A stretch of 64,000 nucleotides of DNA from an uncultured Eubacteriales bacterium. GTDB taxonomy: Bacteria; Bacillota; Clostridia; Oscillospirales; CAG-272. The stretch spans positions 62,001 to 126,000 of the forward strand of contig CAKRTQ010000003.1 of assembly GCA_934402395.1 (NCBI GenBank), written 5' to 3'. Below the pieces are notes generated by a model. That model made no database searches and was not told the origin of the DNA. It saw nothing but the letters and a program-made list of their open reading frames with translations. The number at the start of each line of letters is the position of its first letter. The first letter of the stretch is position 1. This document shows positions 36,561-46,725 of the stretch, piece by piece. A program made the position numbers and the translations under genes.

Positions 36561-37343
36561 TTACCGATATATCACTTTATTCAGATAAAGCCCGTGCGGC
36601 GGCGCAGTAACTCCGGCGCGCGCGCGATCATGTGCTTCGATTATTTCCGTCATCCCGGACGGCTCGATTTTTCCTCTGCCTACAGCAGAAAGAGTTCCGA
36701 CGATTATACGCACCATGTTGTAAAGGAAGCCGTCCGCCGATATCTCAAATTCGACAAGATCGCCGTGTGCCGCTACCGCCGTATGCGTGACTGTTCTAAC
36801 CGGGTCGGTTATTTTAGACCCGGCTGCCATAAATGATGAAAAATCATGCGTCCCTACAAGAAACGCGGCAGCCCGGTCCATTCTTGCGACAGCGGCGTCA
36901 TCAAAGAGTGTGCCGGGAATGAACCACGCTCTGTTTTCGTAAAACGGATCGCGCATCCGTGTATTGATGATCCTGTATATATACGTTTTTTCCTTCACCG
37001 CGTAGCGCGGATGAAAGTCATCGGCAACATATACGGCATCGAATACCGCAATATCATACGGAAGGTGCGCGTTGAGCGCCTCGGGGATCTTTTCGGCAGG
37101 TATCGTTGTGTCAAGCCCGGCACGGCCCATGATATCGGCATCCGACACCGTAGCGCAAAAGCATTCGGCGTGTACGCCCGCATCTGTCCTGCTGCACCCT
37201 GTGACATTGCACTCATGACCGAAAAGTTCGCACGCAGCCCGACAAAGCTCGCCCTGCACGGTACGCCTGCCCTTTTGTACCTGATAGCCGGAAAAGCCCG
37301 TGCCATCGTACCTGACTTTTATAAGTACCTTCATGCCGGTCAT
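36561..37343 (-). CDS. truA: tRNA pseudouridine(38-40) synthase
   Basis: A 260-residue enzyme. Catalytic Asp54 lies in CSRTDAGVHA; other marks are YDGTGFSGYQ, RTVQGEL and DGFLYNMVRIIVGTL (shortened: FLYNMVRIIVG). It modifies U38-U40 in tRNA anticodon stems. The ATG at 37343 overlaps the ecfT stop as ATGA; a second ATG three codons later is possible. The order ecfA1-ecfA2-ecfT-truA is common in Bacillota. Confidence 0.96.
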   Translation of the reverse strand: MTGMKVLIKVRYDGTGFSGYQVQKGRRTVQGELCRAACELFGHECNVTGCSRTDAGVHAECFCATVSDADIMGRAGLDTTIPAEKIPEALNAHLPYDIAVFDAVYVADDFHPRYAVKEKTYIYRIINTRMRDPFYENRAWFIPGTLFDDAAVARMDRAAAFLVGTHDFSSFMAAGSKITDPVRTVTHTAVAAHGDLVEFEISADGFLYNMVRIIVGTLSAVGRGKIEPSGMTEIIEAHDRARAGVTAPPHGLYLNKVIYR

Positions 37344-38164
37344 CTCATAACGTATCCGTACTTCAGGCAGTTAAGCGCCAGAAGCGATGCGCCGAATATC
37401 AGTGAAACTATCAACGCCGCAATATCACGCGCGTGAATATGCGGAATGTTCATGCGTGTGCGCCCGTCTCCGCCGTGATAGCAGCGGCATTCCATGGCTG
37501 TTGCAAGTTCATCGGCTCGCCTCAGTGCCGAAGCGAAAAGCGGTATCAGAACAGGCATAAGCATCTTTATGCGTTTTATAATGCTTCCGTTGGTAAAATC
37601 CGCGCCGCGAGCCTTCTGAGCCGACATTATCCTGTCCGTCTCCTCGGCAAGCGTAGGAATAAACCTGAGCGCGATCGACATCATCATGGAAAACTCATGC
37701 ACCGGCAGGTGAAGCTTTTTGAGCGGAGCAAGAAGGCTTTCCAGTGAATCGGTCAGTTCTATCGGTGTTGTGGTGTATGACATGAAAATACTGCTGCCAA
37801 CGATCAGAGCAAGTATTCTGAGCGCAGTAAAGCCGGCATTCCATATTCCCTCGCGGTAAAGTACGATAAACCGCCATTCAAACAGCGGCTCACCCGCCCC
37901 TTTGGTAAAAAACATATTTATCAGAAACGTGAACAAAAGTATAAATGCTATCCCGCGCACCGACCGCAGAATGATTTTCAACGGTATTTTTGATATAAAT
38001 ATCAACGCAAGTGTTCCGATCAGCAAAAAGCAGAAAGAGATCGCGCTTTTGCAAAGGAACGAGCAAACAATAAAAACAAGCGACAATAATATTTTGACCC
38101 GCCCGTCAAGACGGTGTATGACAGAATCGGACGGGTAATACTGTCCGAGAGCGATATTTTTCAT
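37340..38164 (-). CDS. ecfT: Energy-coupling factor transporter transmembrane protein EcfT
   Basis: A 274-residue protein with five or six helices and two coupling motifs, AQKARGADF and AMECRCYHG, the second departing from the usual Ala-Arg-Gly. It links the two ATPases to vitamin-binding S components. Its start overlaps the ecfA2 stop as ATGA. No S component is adjacent, so this is a shared (group II) module. Confidence 0.93.
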   Translation of the reverse strand: MKNIALGQYYPSDSVIHRLDGRVKILLSLVFIVCSFLCKSAISFCFLLIGTLALIFISKIPLKIILRSVRGIAFILLFTFLINMFFTKGAGEPLFEWRFIVLYREGIWNAGFTALRILALIVGSSIFMSYTTTPIELTDSLESLLAPLKKLHLPVHEFSMMMSIALRFIPTLAEETDRIMSAQKARGADFTNGSIIKRIKMLMPVLIPLFASALRRADELATAMECRCYHGGDGRTRMNIPHIHARDIAALIVSLIFGASLLALNCLKYGYVMR

Positions 38165-39027
38165 CTGATCGTTCTCCGGTCGTATAATTTAAGTATTTCG
38201 GATACAGCATCCTTGAGCGTATACACCGTCCGTTCCGTCCTGTATCCGCGCTCGGAAAGCATGAGGGCAACGCGCGTAAGTTCCGGAATATCAAGCCCGG
38301 CTCCGATGAGCAGCTCCGCCTTGCCGAAAACCTCGTCCCTTGTGCCGTCGCACAGTATCCTGCCGTCGGCAACGACCACCACACGGTCGCAAAGTTCAGC
38401 CATGTCCTCCATGCTGTGCGACACAATAATGACCGTAGCACCGCGCCGCGAAGCGTATTCACGCACGGCGCCGAGTATCAATCTCTTTCCCTCCGGGTCA
38501 AGCCCCGCCGCCGGCTCGTCAAGCACGAGCACCTCTGGTTCCATAGCCATTACACCGGCAATTGCCGCGCGTCTCTTCTGACCGCCCGAAAGATCAAACG
38601 GCGATTTTTCAAGCTCCGCCCCGCTTATTCCCGTAAGTGACGCATATTCGGTGACACGCCTTTTTATTTCTTCGTCATCAAGCCCCATATTACGCGGACC
38701 GAACGCAATGTCGGCAGCAACAGTTTCCTCAAACAGCTGATATTCCGGGTACTGCATCACAAGTCCGACCCGAAAACGGATCTTCCCTATCTCGCGCGGT
38801 TTTTCCCATATATCCGCACCGTCAAGCAGGACCCTGCCCGCCTCCGGCTTTTCAAGCCCGTTGAACAGCCTCACAAGTGTGGATTTTCCGGACCCGGTGT
38901 GTCCTATGATACCGGTTATAAGACCGGCGCGTATCTCAAGATCCACCGAGTCGAGAGCCGTGACCTCAAACGGCGTCCCCTTGCCGTATATATATGTCAC
39001 ATTTTCAAGTTCTATTTTTGCTGTCAT
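38161..39027 (-). CDS. ecfA2: Energy-coupling factor ATPase EcfA2
   Basis: A 288-residue ATPase. Walker A GHTGSGKST, Q-loop VMQYPEYQLFEETV, signature LSGGQKRR, Walker B VLVLDEPAAGLD. The YPEYQLFEETV sequence is characteristic of EcfA2 (EcfA'). The ATG at 39027 was chosen because an extended frame overlaps ecfA1 and starts with TTG; the ribosome site is weak. Order and spacing with ecfA1 and ecfT are canonical. Confidence 0.94.
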   Translation of the reverse strand: MTAKIELENVTYIYGKGTPFEVTALDSVDLEIRAGLITGIIGHTGSGKSTLVRLFNGLEKPEAGRVLLDGADIWEKPREIGKIRFRVGLVMQYPEYQLFEETVAADIAFGPRNMGLDDEEIKRRVTEYASLTGISGAELEKSPFDLSGGQKRRAAIAGVMAMEPEVLVLDEPAAGLDPEGKRLILGAVREYASRRGATVIIVSHSMEDMAELCDRVVVVADGRILCDGTRDEVFGKAELLIGAGLDIPELTRVALMLSERGYRTERTVYTLKDAVSEILKLYDRRTIR

Positions 39028-39043
39028 TATAAAATTCCAAAGT

Positions 39044-39958
39044 TCACTTCTGTTTTTCAATGGATGCTATGATCCTGTCCGCACATTCGCCCGGCGTTAT
39101 GCCATCAACGTCAATATTCACTCCCGCATCGTGAAGTGCGTGAAGAAGCAAAGATGACTGCGGCAGCTCAAGTCCCGCACGCGCCACAAGAGCGGCATTT
39201 GAAAATATTTCGCGCGGCGTTCCCTCACCTATAAGCTCACCCTGATTTATAACAAGTATGCGGTCAGCCCGTGCAGCCTCACTCATAAGATGAGTGATAT
39301 TTATAACGGTAATGCCGTGCTCGCGGTTAAGCTTTTCCATAAGCGATACAACCTCGGCGCGTCCGGAAGGGTCGAGCATTGCCGTTGATTCGTCAAATAT
39401 CATGCATTCCGGCATCATTGCAATAATGCCTGCTATTGCGACACGCTGCTTCTGCCCTCCGGAAAGACGGTGCGGCTCATGCTTTGCATACTCGCTCATA
39501 CCGACAGCGGCAAGCGCGCCGTCGACACGGCGTCTTATCTCGTCCGGTGCAATGCCTAAGTTTTCGGGTCCGAACGCTACATCTTCTTCAACCACGGTGG
39601 CAACAAGCTGATTATCGGGGTTCTGGAACACCATTCCCACACGGCGTCGCAGCTCAATAAGCTGTTCGTCCGTCAGCTCGTCACCTATTTTTACGCCGTC
39701 GATATACAGCTCTCCGGACGTAGGTTCAAGTATCATGTTGAGCAGCTTGGCAAATGTGGATTTGCCCGAGCCGTTTCTGCCTACGACAGCAACGTATTCA
39801 CCGTGCTTTATACTTACGCTGAGATCCTTGAGAGCAAAATCAGGATGCCGCGACTCCGGATCATACATGAACGACAGCCCTCGTGCCTCTACGATGATGC
39901 CGCTTTTTTCTTTATTCAATATGTCGTTGTGCTCTGTTTTCAATGCCTTTTCAGCCAT
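39044..39958 (-). CDS. ecfA1: Energy-coupling factor ATPase EcfA1
   Basis: A 304-residue ATPase. Walker A GRNGSGKST, Q-loop VFQNPDNQLVATVVEEDVAFG (shortened: FQNPDNQLVATVVEED), signature LSGGQKQR. Walker B reads MIFDESTAMLD, with Ser after the catalytic Glu as in many EcfA1 proteins. An extra 25 N-terminal residues precede the ABC fold. Pairs with EcfA2 to power vitamin or metal uptake through EcfT. Confidence 0.95.
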   Translation of the reverse strand: MAEKALKTEHNDILNKEKSGIIVEARGLSFMYDPESRHPDFALKDLSVSIKHGEYVAVVGRNGSGKSTFAKLLNMILEPTSGELYIDGVKIGDELTDEQLIELRRRVGMVFQNPDNQLVATVVEEDVAFGPENLGIAPDEIRRRVDGALAAVGMSEYAKHEPHRLSGGQKQRVAIAGIIAMMPECMIFDESTAMLDPSGRAEVVSLMEKLNREHGITVINITHLMSEAARADRILVINQGELIGEGTPREIFSNAALVARAGLELPQSSLLLHALHDAGVNIDVDGITPGECADRIIASIEKQK

Positions 39959-39979
39959 TTCGGAGTTTTTCGCTTTCGT

Positions 39980-40852
39980 TTATTTTGTCTGCCACCGCGC
40001 ACTGGCGCCGCACGGGAGAAGTCCGCCGGTGCTCGTGACAGGCAGTGCAATTTCTGCCGCATCTGAATATCCGCCGCATCTGTCGCTGACATATCTGTCC
40101 AGAATATACTTCATCGTGAGCGGCGAAAGCCCCGTTGTATATGAATTTATAAGAAAGAACAGCGGCGTGTCGGACATGATAGATGCCGAAAGACGGATGA
40201 GACCGTCGACCGAGTCCTCTATCTTCCATACCTCTCCGGTCGGTCCGCGACCGTATGACGGAGGGTCCATGATTATCCCGTCGTATTTGTTTCCGCGACG
40301 TATCTCGCGCTCTACGAACTTCTGGCAGTCATCCACGATATACCTTATCGGTGCATCGGCAAGACCGGAAAGCACGGCGTTCTGCTTTGCCTGAGCCACC
40401 ATCCCCTTGGACGCATCCACATGGCATACCGATGCTCCCGCAGCCGCAGCGGCAACCGTCGCACCGCCGGTATATGCAAAAAGATTCAGCACCCTGATCT
40501 TGCGTCCTCCGTTCACTGCGTCACGGATAAGCTCCGAGAACCAGTCCCAGTTTGCCGCCTGTTCGGGAAAAAGCCCCGTATGTTTGAAGCCCATCGGCTT
40601 AAGCACAAAGCCGAGCTTGCCGTAGTGTATCTCCCACTCTTTCGGAAGCCTGTTCACGGTCCACTCTCCGCCTCCGCTCTTTGAACGGCGATATACACCA
40701 TCGGCGCGCCGCCACGCGGCGTTTTTGCGCTCGCCGTGCCATATTACCTGCGGGTCCGGTCGCACAAGTATATATTTGCCCCAACGTTCAAGACGTTCTC
40801 CGTCCGAAGCGTCAAGCAGCTCGTATTCCTTCCAGTTGTCAGCTGTCCACAT
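39980..40852 (-). CDS. Class I SAM-dependent methyltransferase, RlmI/COG1092-like
   Basis: A 290-residue methyltransferase. SAM loop LNLFAYTGGATVAAAAAGA (shortened: NLFAYTGGATV), acidic VDASKGMV, and catalytic DPPSYG. The fold resembles 23S rRNA (cytosine-C5) methyltransferases of the RlmI group but without the N-terminal PUA domain. It probably methylates rRNA; the exact base is not predictable. The start has AAAGGATC upstream. Lies between ruvC and ecfA1 with gaps of 13 and 21 bases. Confidence 0.85.
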   Translation of the reverse strand: MWTADNWKEYELLDASDGERLERWGKYILVRPDPQVIWHGERKNAAWRRADGVYRRSKSGGGEWTVNRLPKEWEIHYGKLGFVLKPMGFKHTGLFPEQAANWDWFSELIRDAVNGGRKIRVLNLFAYTGGATVAAAAAGASVCHVDASKGMVAQAKQNAVLSGLADAPIRYIVDDCQKFVEREIRRGNKYDGIIMDPPSYGRGPTGEVWKIEDSVDGLIRLSASIMSDTPLFFLINSYTTGLSPLTMKYILDRYVSDRCGGYSDAAEIALPVTSTGGLLPCGASARWQTK

Positions 40853-40865
40853 AAGATAAGATCCT

Positions 40866-41366
40866 TTATTTATTGTTATAGTACTTTGCTATCCTTGACG
40901 TGCCGCAGAACGAATGGCATATTGCTATCGCCAGAGCATCTGCGGTATCGTCCGGCTTCGGCGGCGCAGGTAAATTAAGAAGCATAGTGACCATCGTTAT
41001 GACCTGCTTTTTTTCGGCTCTGCCGTAGCCTACGACAGCCTGCTTTACCTGAAGCGGCGTATATTCCGATATACCTATGCCGTTTTTTTCTCCGCACAAA
41101 AGAATAACTCCGCGCGCTTCGGCAACGCGTATTCCCGTGGTCTGGTTCGTGTTCCAGAAGAGCTCCTCGACTGCCATCTCCTCCGGACGGTGCTCTTTTA
41201 TTATAGCGGCAAGGTCGGAATATATCATTGCAAGCCGCCTTTCTGTCGGTATGCGAGGCGGAGTAATGATAGATCCGTAAGCAACGGCACGCGGGCGATA
41301 GGCGTCCGATTCTATAACTCCCCACCCTATCGTGGCAAGTCCCGGGTCAACGCCGAGAATTCTCAT
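40866..41366 (-). CDS. ruvC: Holliday junction endonuclease RuvC
   Basis: A 166-residue RNase H-fold nuclease. Acidic residues Asp7 (GVDPG), Glu67, Asp140 and Asp143 (PDDTADALA) are all present. It resolves Holliday junctions with RuvAB, which are encoded divergently 3.5 kb away. First gene of the minus-strand unit; GGAGG lies upstream of the start. Confidence 0.97.
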   Translation of the reverse strand: MRILGVDPGLATIGWGVIESDAYRPRAVAYGSIITPPRIPTERRLAMIYSDLAAIIKEHRPEEMAVEELFWNTNQTTGIRVAEARGVILLCGEKNGIGISEYTPLQVKQAVVGYGRAEKKQVITMVTMLLNLPAPPKPDDTADALAIAICHSFCGTSRIAKYYNNK

Positions 41367-41430
41367 TCTTCCGCACCTCCATACTCAGGATCGGATACCA
41401 ATCAATTGATTCAACAAAACACCATTATAG

Positions 41431-41459
41431 ATTATATCACTATATTCACTTAAAGTCAA
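41431..41459 (-). promoter_or_regulatory. Sigma-A type promoter for the ruvC-to-DUF2974 unit
   Basis: Minus strand TTGACT (41454-41459), 17 bases, TATAAT (41431-41436). A second TATAAT (41424-41429) follows seven bases later. The 227-base gap between ruvC and DUF951 otherwise holds only the divergent promoter. Confidence 0.8.
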
Positions 41460-41530
41460 ATAAAACGGACGGTAATTTATAAATTTTGTGCTTCGTAAAA
41501 GTTAAATCACGATAATGCGGAAGATATTTC

Positions 41531-41559
41531 TTTACATAGAGTAAAAAGTATGATATAAT
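41531..41559 (+). promoter_or_regulatory. Sigma-A type promoter for DUF951-yfhO-ruvAB
   Basis: TTTACA (41531-41536), 17 bases, TATAAT (41554-41559), 34 bases before the DUF951 start. Confidence 0.8.
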
Positions 41560-41593
41560 ATAATGTGATTAAATATGCACCCGAGGAGAAGCC

Positions 41594-41851
41594 ATGCAGC
41601 GCATTGTACATTTCAGTGTTGGAGACACACTTGAACTGAAAAAAGCACATCCGTGCGGATGCGCCCGTTTTTCGGTCGTAAGGACCGGCAGCGAGGTCAG
41701 GATAATCTGTCTCGGATGCGGCAGAGATATGACGGTCGGACGTGAAAAGCTTGACCGCGCAATAAAAAAGGTGATCGCGGCAGAGGGCAAGACCTCTCAA
41801 GGCGCGACCGATCCGGACACAAACCGAAAGGATGGAACACAAGGACAATGA
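41594..41851 (+). CDS. DUF951 family protein
   Basis: An 85-residue protein. Conserved features of DUF951 are visible: LKKAHPCGC, RTGSEVRIICLGCGR. The cysteines could bind a metal. Function unknown; it is widespread in Bacillota. AGGAG lies upstream of the start and its stop overlaps the yfhO start as ATGA. The C-terminal 20 residues are polar and probably disordered. Confidence 0.9.
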   Translation: MQRIVHFSVGDTLELKKAHPCGCARFSVVRTGSEVRIICLGCGRDMTVGREKLDRAIKKVIAAEGKTSQGATDPDTNRKDGTQGQ

Positions 41852-44800
41852 ACGAATTCAATAACGGCATCACTCCGTCAGACGCCATGCCTGAAGTCGA
41901 GGCGGACAATGCCGCTACCGCAGTATCGGCAGAAGCGGCAAATACGGAAGCAGGTGCGCAGCACCGCGTAAAAAAATTGCGTCCGCTCATCAACGATCTC
42001 AAAAAGAGGCCCACGTCTTATCTCATTTATGCATTTATCATCCCGGTCATTCTGAATTATATCATCTATCTCGCTCTTGAGATACATCCGTTCGGCAACG
42101 GCTCGGTGCTGGTACTTGACCTCAACGGTCAGTATGTTTACTTTTACGAAGCGCTCCGTAACGCCGTTTACGGTCAGATGTCAATGATATATTCCTTCTG
42201 CCGCGCAATGGGCGGCGAGTTCATGGGAATATACGCATACTATGTCGCAAGCCCTTTTTCATATCTTGTATCGCTTTTCCCGCAATCGAGGATCCTCGAT
42301 GCACTTCTTGTGATATTCCTGCTCAAAACAGGTATAACCGGCTTCAATTTCGGTTTTTATCTTCATAAAACAAGCAAAAAGGTTGATAAGCTGACAGTCA
42401 TAACCTTTTCGGTGCTTTATTCTCTCACAACGTACGCGGTGATCCATCAGCACAATTCAATGTGGATAGACGCAATGATGTGGCTGCCTCTTATCACACT
42501 GTCAATAGAGGATCTCATCAAAAATTACAAATACAAGCGTTTTGTGATACTGCTCGCGCTGACCATGATGAGCAACTTTTATATCGGATACATGGTCTGC
42601 ATCTATATCGCGGCATACTTCTTTTACTACTATTTTTCACGCAACGAGGGTTGGCGCAACAACCCGAATCACGAGCCGCACCACTTCCGCCGTTCATTTC
42701 TGCGCATCGCCGGCGCGTCTGCTCTCGGTATCGGTATATCGATGGTCGTTGTTGCTACTGCGTATTATTCATTGCAGTTCGGCAAAAACACCTTTTCAAA
42801 TCCCAATTTCATGCCGTCTCTTCGGTTTGAATTTATGGATTTTCTTACAAAGTTCCTGCCGGGTTCGTACGACACCGTACGTCCCGAGGGGCTGCCTTTC
42901 GTTTACTGCGGCGTCGTAACGCTTCTTCTCATTCCGGTGTATTTTCTTTCAAAAAGGATATCATCCCGCGAAAAAGCACATTCCGGCGCATTCATCATGT
43001 TTTTCGTGCTGAGTTTCTTCATAAGCACATTTGATCTCATCTGGCACGGATTTCAGAAGCCCAACTGGCTCAACTACCGGTACAGCTTTATGCTCTGCTT
43101 TTTCCTTATCGTTCTCGCCTACCGCGGCTATCAGGAAATACGGCGCGCATCCGCAGGAACGATAATTACCACCGGTACGCTTTGGCTTCTGTTCATATGC
43201 GTGGCACAGAAGTTTGAGTTCCACTCGTATGTTGAACGTATCGAAGGCACCATCGAATTCGACCAAAAGCTCAAAGAAGTTGAGACCGTATGGTTCTCCG
43301 CCATATGCTTTGTCGCATTTATGATAATACTGTGCCTTGCTATAAAATCAAAGGCGCGTCGGAACGTTTCACTCATTCTCTGCATTTTCGTATGCCTTGA
43401 GGTATTCTGCAACGGCATTTGCAGCTGCGTTGAATTCGGCGATGATGTCATTTACTCCTCGTATTCATCGTACAACGACTTCATCGGAGCGGTCCGCCCC
43501 GTCACCAATGAACTTCTTGACGCGGATCAGTCCTTCTACAGATTTGAAAAGAATGCGCACCGTAAGTACTGCGACAACATGGCTCTCCGCATACGCGGAC
43601 TCACCAACTCCACCTCAACGCTCAACAAATCAACTATAACCTTCCTGCATCAGTTGGGCTATGCCTCGAAGTCGCACTGGTCCAAATACCTCGGCGGGAA
43701 CCCCGTCAACGACTCGCTGCTCGGCATCAAGTATGTTCTGGCAAACGAAAACGACTATCAGACCTTGTACTATGAAAATACCGGCGGTTCGGTAACGACC
43801 TATAATTCAAAGGATTACTCCTATTACCGCAACCCCTATGCACTATCGATAGCATATGGTGCATCTGAGGATCTGATCGACTTTGATCTCTCCCGCGGAG
43901 ACAACCCGTTCGTGCGCCTCAACGGACTTTACGGCGCAATACTCGGTGATGACGAAGCTCCCGAGATTTTCAAGCCGCTCCATCTTGAAAACAGCAATAT
44001 TGAAACCACCAACTGTGATGTATCCACCATTGCGGGACACTACAAATATGCTCCGGAGAGCAGCTCATATGACTGCACTGTGTCCTATACCGTGGATGTC
44101 GCCCAAGATGGCGAGGTATACTTCTACCTTCCTTCCGACTACCCGCGAGAGGTCAAAATAAAGGTCAACGGTCAGAAAACTCCCGATTCAGACACCTTCT
44201 ACGGCGGCGAAAGCGATCGCATAGTGTCGCTCGGCAACTTCTCGGCAGGCGACACACTGACACTCTCAATGACGCTCAAGGCAGACGTTCTTTATGTAAA
44301 GCAGAATATCGAACCGTTTTACTACATTGACATGGATGTGTTTGCAAAATCCATCGAACGCATCGCTCAAACACAGCTTACAGTTGACGAAAAGTGGACG
44401 GACTCGCGTCTTCCCGGCACGATCACCACAAATGAGGATTCTCAGCTTATTATGACAACGATAGCTTACGACGCCGGTTGGAAAGTAACCGTTGACGGCA
44501 AGCGCGTCGACACATTTGAAGTGCTTGACGGCGTTGTTGCGTTCAGGATCAATGGAAAAGGCGAACACACTGTGATGATGAAATACCGTCCCCGCGCACT
44601 TACGCTCGGACTGGCAGTTTCGATAGTCTCTATACTCATCTTCGCCCTTATCATTATATTTGAAAAACAGCTCAAAGCAATGCTGGCACGAGTATGCGCC
44701 GACAGCAGCAACGACACTGTTGCCGAACAGGATATTCCAGACGACTATGACGACTACGCCGAAGAGTGCGAAAGCGACGTATTCGAAGAACCGGATGCAT

Positions 44801-44895
44801 TTCCGGACGACGACCCGAACAATTACCACGAGGCAGAAGAACACAAGGACCCCAACGACACTGCCGGCGGAGATGACAAGGACGGAGGAGACTGA
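41848..44895 (+). CDS. YfhO family membrane protein (glycan modification)
   Basis: A 1015-residue protein. A cytoplasmic N-terminus of about 50 residues is followed by ten or more helices in the first half, then a long extracytoplasmic domain (about 550-920) and a last helix before a very acidic C-terminal tail. Segments such as DLNGQYVYFYEALR, GGEFMGIYAYYVASP and NWLNYRYSFML match YfhO. Known family: GT-C-like proteins; YfhO of Bacillus and Listeria GtcA/YfhO systems glycosylate teichoic acids using undecaprenyl-linked sugars. Donor and acceptor here are unknown. Its stop overlaps ruvA (TGATG), an unusual envelope/repair coupling. Confidence 0.88.
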   Translation: MNEFNNGITPSDAMPEVEADNAATAVSAEAANTEAGAQHRVKKLRPLINDLKKRPTSYLIYAFIIPVILNYIIYLALEIHPFGNGSVLVLDLNGQYVYFYEALRNAVYGQMSMIYSFCRAMGGEFMGIYAYYVASPFSYLVSLFPQSRILDALLVIFLLKTGITGFNFGFYLHKTSKKVDKLTVITFSVLYSLTTYAVIHQHNSMWIDAMMWLPLITLSIEDLIKNYKYKRFVILLALTMMSNFYIGYMVCIYIAAYFFYYYFSRNEGWRNNPNHEPHHFRRSFLRIAGASALGIGISMVVVATAYYSLQFGKNTFSNPNFMPSLRFEFMDFLTKFLPGSYDTVRPEGLPFVYCGVVTLLLIPVYFLSKRISSREKAHSGAFIMFFVLSFFISTFDLIWHGFQKPNWLNYRYSFMLCFFLIVLAYRGYQEIRRASAGTIITTGTLWLLFICVAQKFEFHSYVERIEGTIEFDQKLKEVETVWFSAICFVAFMIILCLAIKSKARRNVSLILCIFVCLEVFCNGICSCVEFGDDVIYSSYSSYNDFIGAVRPVTNELLDADQSFYRFEKNAHRKYCDNMALRIRGLTNSTSTLNKSTITFLHQLGYASKSHWSKYLGGNPVNDSLLGIKYVLANENDYQTLYYENTGGSVTTYNSKDYSYYRNPYALSIAYGASEDLIDFDLSRGDNPFVRLNGLYGAILGDDEAPEIFKPLHLENSNIETTNCDVSTIAGHYKYAPESSSYDCTVSYTVDVAQDGEVYFYLPSDYPREVKIKVNGQKTPDSDTFYGGESDRIVSLGNFSAGDTLTLSMTLKADVLYVKQNIEPFYYIDMDVFAKSIERIAQTQLTVDEKWTDSRLPGTITTNEDSQLIMTTIAYDAGWKVTVDGKRVDTFEVLDGVVAFRINGKGEHTVMMKYRPRALTLGLAVSIVSILIFALIIIFEKQLKAMLARVCADSSNDTVAEQDIPDDYDDYAEECESDVFEEPDAFPDDDPNNYHEAEEHKDPNDTAGGDDKDGGD

Positions 44896-45515
44896 TGTTT
44901 TACTATATCAAAGGCGGACTCGCCCTGCTCGATCAAAGTTTCGCAGTCGTTGACGCAGGCGGTGTCGGGTATAAGCTGACTATCAGCGGAACAACGTATT
45001 CGGCTCTTCCCCATACTGCGGGAAAGGAGCTGCCCGAGGTAAAGCTTTATTCGCATCTTTCCGTGCGTGAGGACGGCATTGAGCTTTTCGGCTTTGCAAC
45101 GCTTGAAGAACTTAATATTTTCCGGCTTCTGATATCCGTATCCGGTGTCGGCCCCAAAGCGGCAATGGCAATACTCACACAGCTATCACCCGAAAAACTC
45201 GCGCTGGCTGTCTGCACCGAGGATAAAAAACAAATATCAAAAGCCCCCGGAGTCGGTCCCAAAACCGCAGCAAGGATAATCCTCGAACTGAAGGACAAAC
45301 TGAAGGCAAGCGCCGAGGTGGGAGAAGCCGGCCCTGCCACCGATACCGGACTGCCGGAAGCCGGCGTAGGAAGCAAGTCCGCCGAGGCTCTTGACGCGCT
45401 GCTCGTTCTCGGCTTCAACCGCGCAGCTGCTCTTGATGCTCTGCGCAGCATAGATGTTGAGAACACAGAACTCGAAGACATCATACGCGCGGCGCTCAAA
45501 AAACTCATGAAATAA
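44895..45515 (+). CDS. ruvA: Holliday junction branch migration protein RuvA
   Basis: A 206-residue protein. N-terminal OB fold ([13 protein letters not shown]...[10 protein letters not shown]), two helix-hairpin-helix motifs ([17 protein letters not shown] and [16 protein letters not shown]), an acidic linker and the C-terminal RuvB-binding domain ([16 protein letters not shown]). Binds four-way junctions as a tetramer. Coupled to yfhO by TGATG and followed by ruvB after 13 bases. Confidence 0.97.
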   Translation: MFYYIKGGLALLDQSFAVVDAGGVGYKLTISGTTYSALPHTAGKELPEVKLYSHLSVREDGIELFGFATLEELNIFRLLISVSGVGPKAAMAILTQLSPEKLALAVCTEDKKQISKAPGVGPKTAARIILELKDKLKASAEVGEAGPATDTGLPEAGVGSKSAEALDALLVLGFNRAAALDALRSIDVENTELEDIIRAALKKLMK

Positions 45516-45528
45516 ACAAGGAGGCATT

Positions 45529-46608
45529 ATGACTGACGACGAGTTGGATTTTGAAAACCGGATAGTTACCTCCTCATATACAGCCGGAGACGAGGAATTT
45601 GACACCTCGCTTCGTCCGCGAAGACTGTCCGATTACATCGGACAGGAAAAAGCCAAAGAAAACCTTCGCGTATATATAGAGGCTGCCAAAATGCGCGGTG
45701 ATGCGCTCGATCACGTACTGCTTTACGGTCCTCCGGGACTTGGAAAAACCACTCTTGCGGGAATAATCGCTGCCGAGCTGGGCGTTAATTTCAGGGTAAC
45801 ATCCGGTCCCGCTATCGAAAAGCAGGGCGACCTCGCGGCGTTGCTCACAAACCTGCAAAAGGGCGATGTTTTGTTCATCGATGAGATACACCGCCTGCCG
45901 CGGACTGTGGAGGAGATCCTCTACCCCGCCATGGAGGATTTTGCGCTTGACATTATAATAGGTAAAGGTCCCGCGGCACGCAGTCTGCGGATAGATCTTG
46001 CACCCTTCACCCTGATAGGCGCGACCACTCGCGCAGGTCAGCTTTCAACACCCTTACGCGACCGCTTCGGCGTTATATCGCGTCTTGAGCTTTACACACC
46101 CGAGGAGCTTACCGGGATCGTGCGTCGTAGCGCTGGGATACTCGGCTACAATATAAATGACGACGGAGCGCATGAGATCGCCGCACGCTCGCGCGGCACT
46201 CCGCGTATTGCAAACAGACTTCTCAAGCGCGTGCGTGATTTTGCACAGGTGGCTGGTCTTGATGAGATCAATTCGGATATAGCATCCTATGCACTGGCAA
46301 AGCTCGAGATCGATGAACTGGGGCTTGATAACATCGACCGTAGAATGCTCGATGCCATTATTGAATTTTACGGCGGCGGTCCCGTCGGACTTGAAACGCT
46401 TGCGGCAACTGTCGGCGAGGAAGCTGTAACGCTTGAGGATGTGTACGAGCCGTATCTCATCCAGATAGGCTTCATCGCCCGCACTCCGCGCGGCAGATGC
46501 GCTACCAAGCTTGCTTATGCGCATCTCGGGAAACCGTATGATCCGCGCAACGATACCTCCAACCGCACCGATACACAGCTTAAAATCTTCTCCGATGATG
46601 AAAATTGA
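45529..46608 (+). CDS. ruvB: Holliday junction branch migration helicase RuvB
   Basis: A 359-residue AAA+ motor. Opens with [14 protein letters not shown]; Walker [10 protein letters not shown], Walker B FIDEIHRL, sensor GATTRAG and a C-terminal winged helix (FIARTPRGR). AAGGAGG lies four bases upstream of the ATG. Drives branch migration with RuvA. Confidence 0.98.
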   Translation: MTDDELDFENRIVTSSYTAGDEEFDTSLRPRRLSDYIGQEKAKENLRVYIEAAKMRGDALDHVLLYGPPGLGKTTLAGIIAAELGVNFRVTSGPAIEKQGDLAALLTNLQKGDVLFIDEIHRLPRTVEEILYPAMEDFALDIIIGKGPAARSLRIDLAPFTLIGATTRAGQLSTPLRDRFGVISRLELYTPEELTGIVRRSAGILGYNINDDGAHEIAARSRGTPRIANRLLKRVRDFAQVAGLDEINSDIASYALAKLEIDELGLDNIDRRMLDAIIEFYGGGPVGLETLAATVGEEAVTLEDVYEPYLIQIGFIARTPRGRCATKLAYAHLGKPYDPRNDTSNRTDTQLKIFSDDEN

Positions 46609-46629
46609 CGATTATTCTTTTTTCGGCAC

Positions 46630-46658
46630 TTGACCGGACGATAGATTTGTCGTATAAT
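46630..46658 (+). promoter_or_regulatory. Sigma-A type promoter for the M23 peptidase unit
   Basis: TTGACC (46630-46635), 17 bases, TATAAT (46653-46658). A hairpin (GCATCC with GGGATGC) lies in the leader near 46675-46692. Confidence 0.75.
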
Positions 46659-46725
46659 TATTTTAAGGCTACAGTGCATCCACTCGGGATGCTTCATTAT
46701 ATCCGGAAAGGCATGGTCGTGATAA

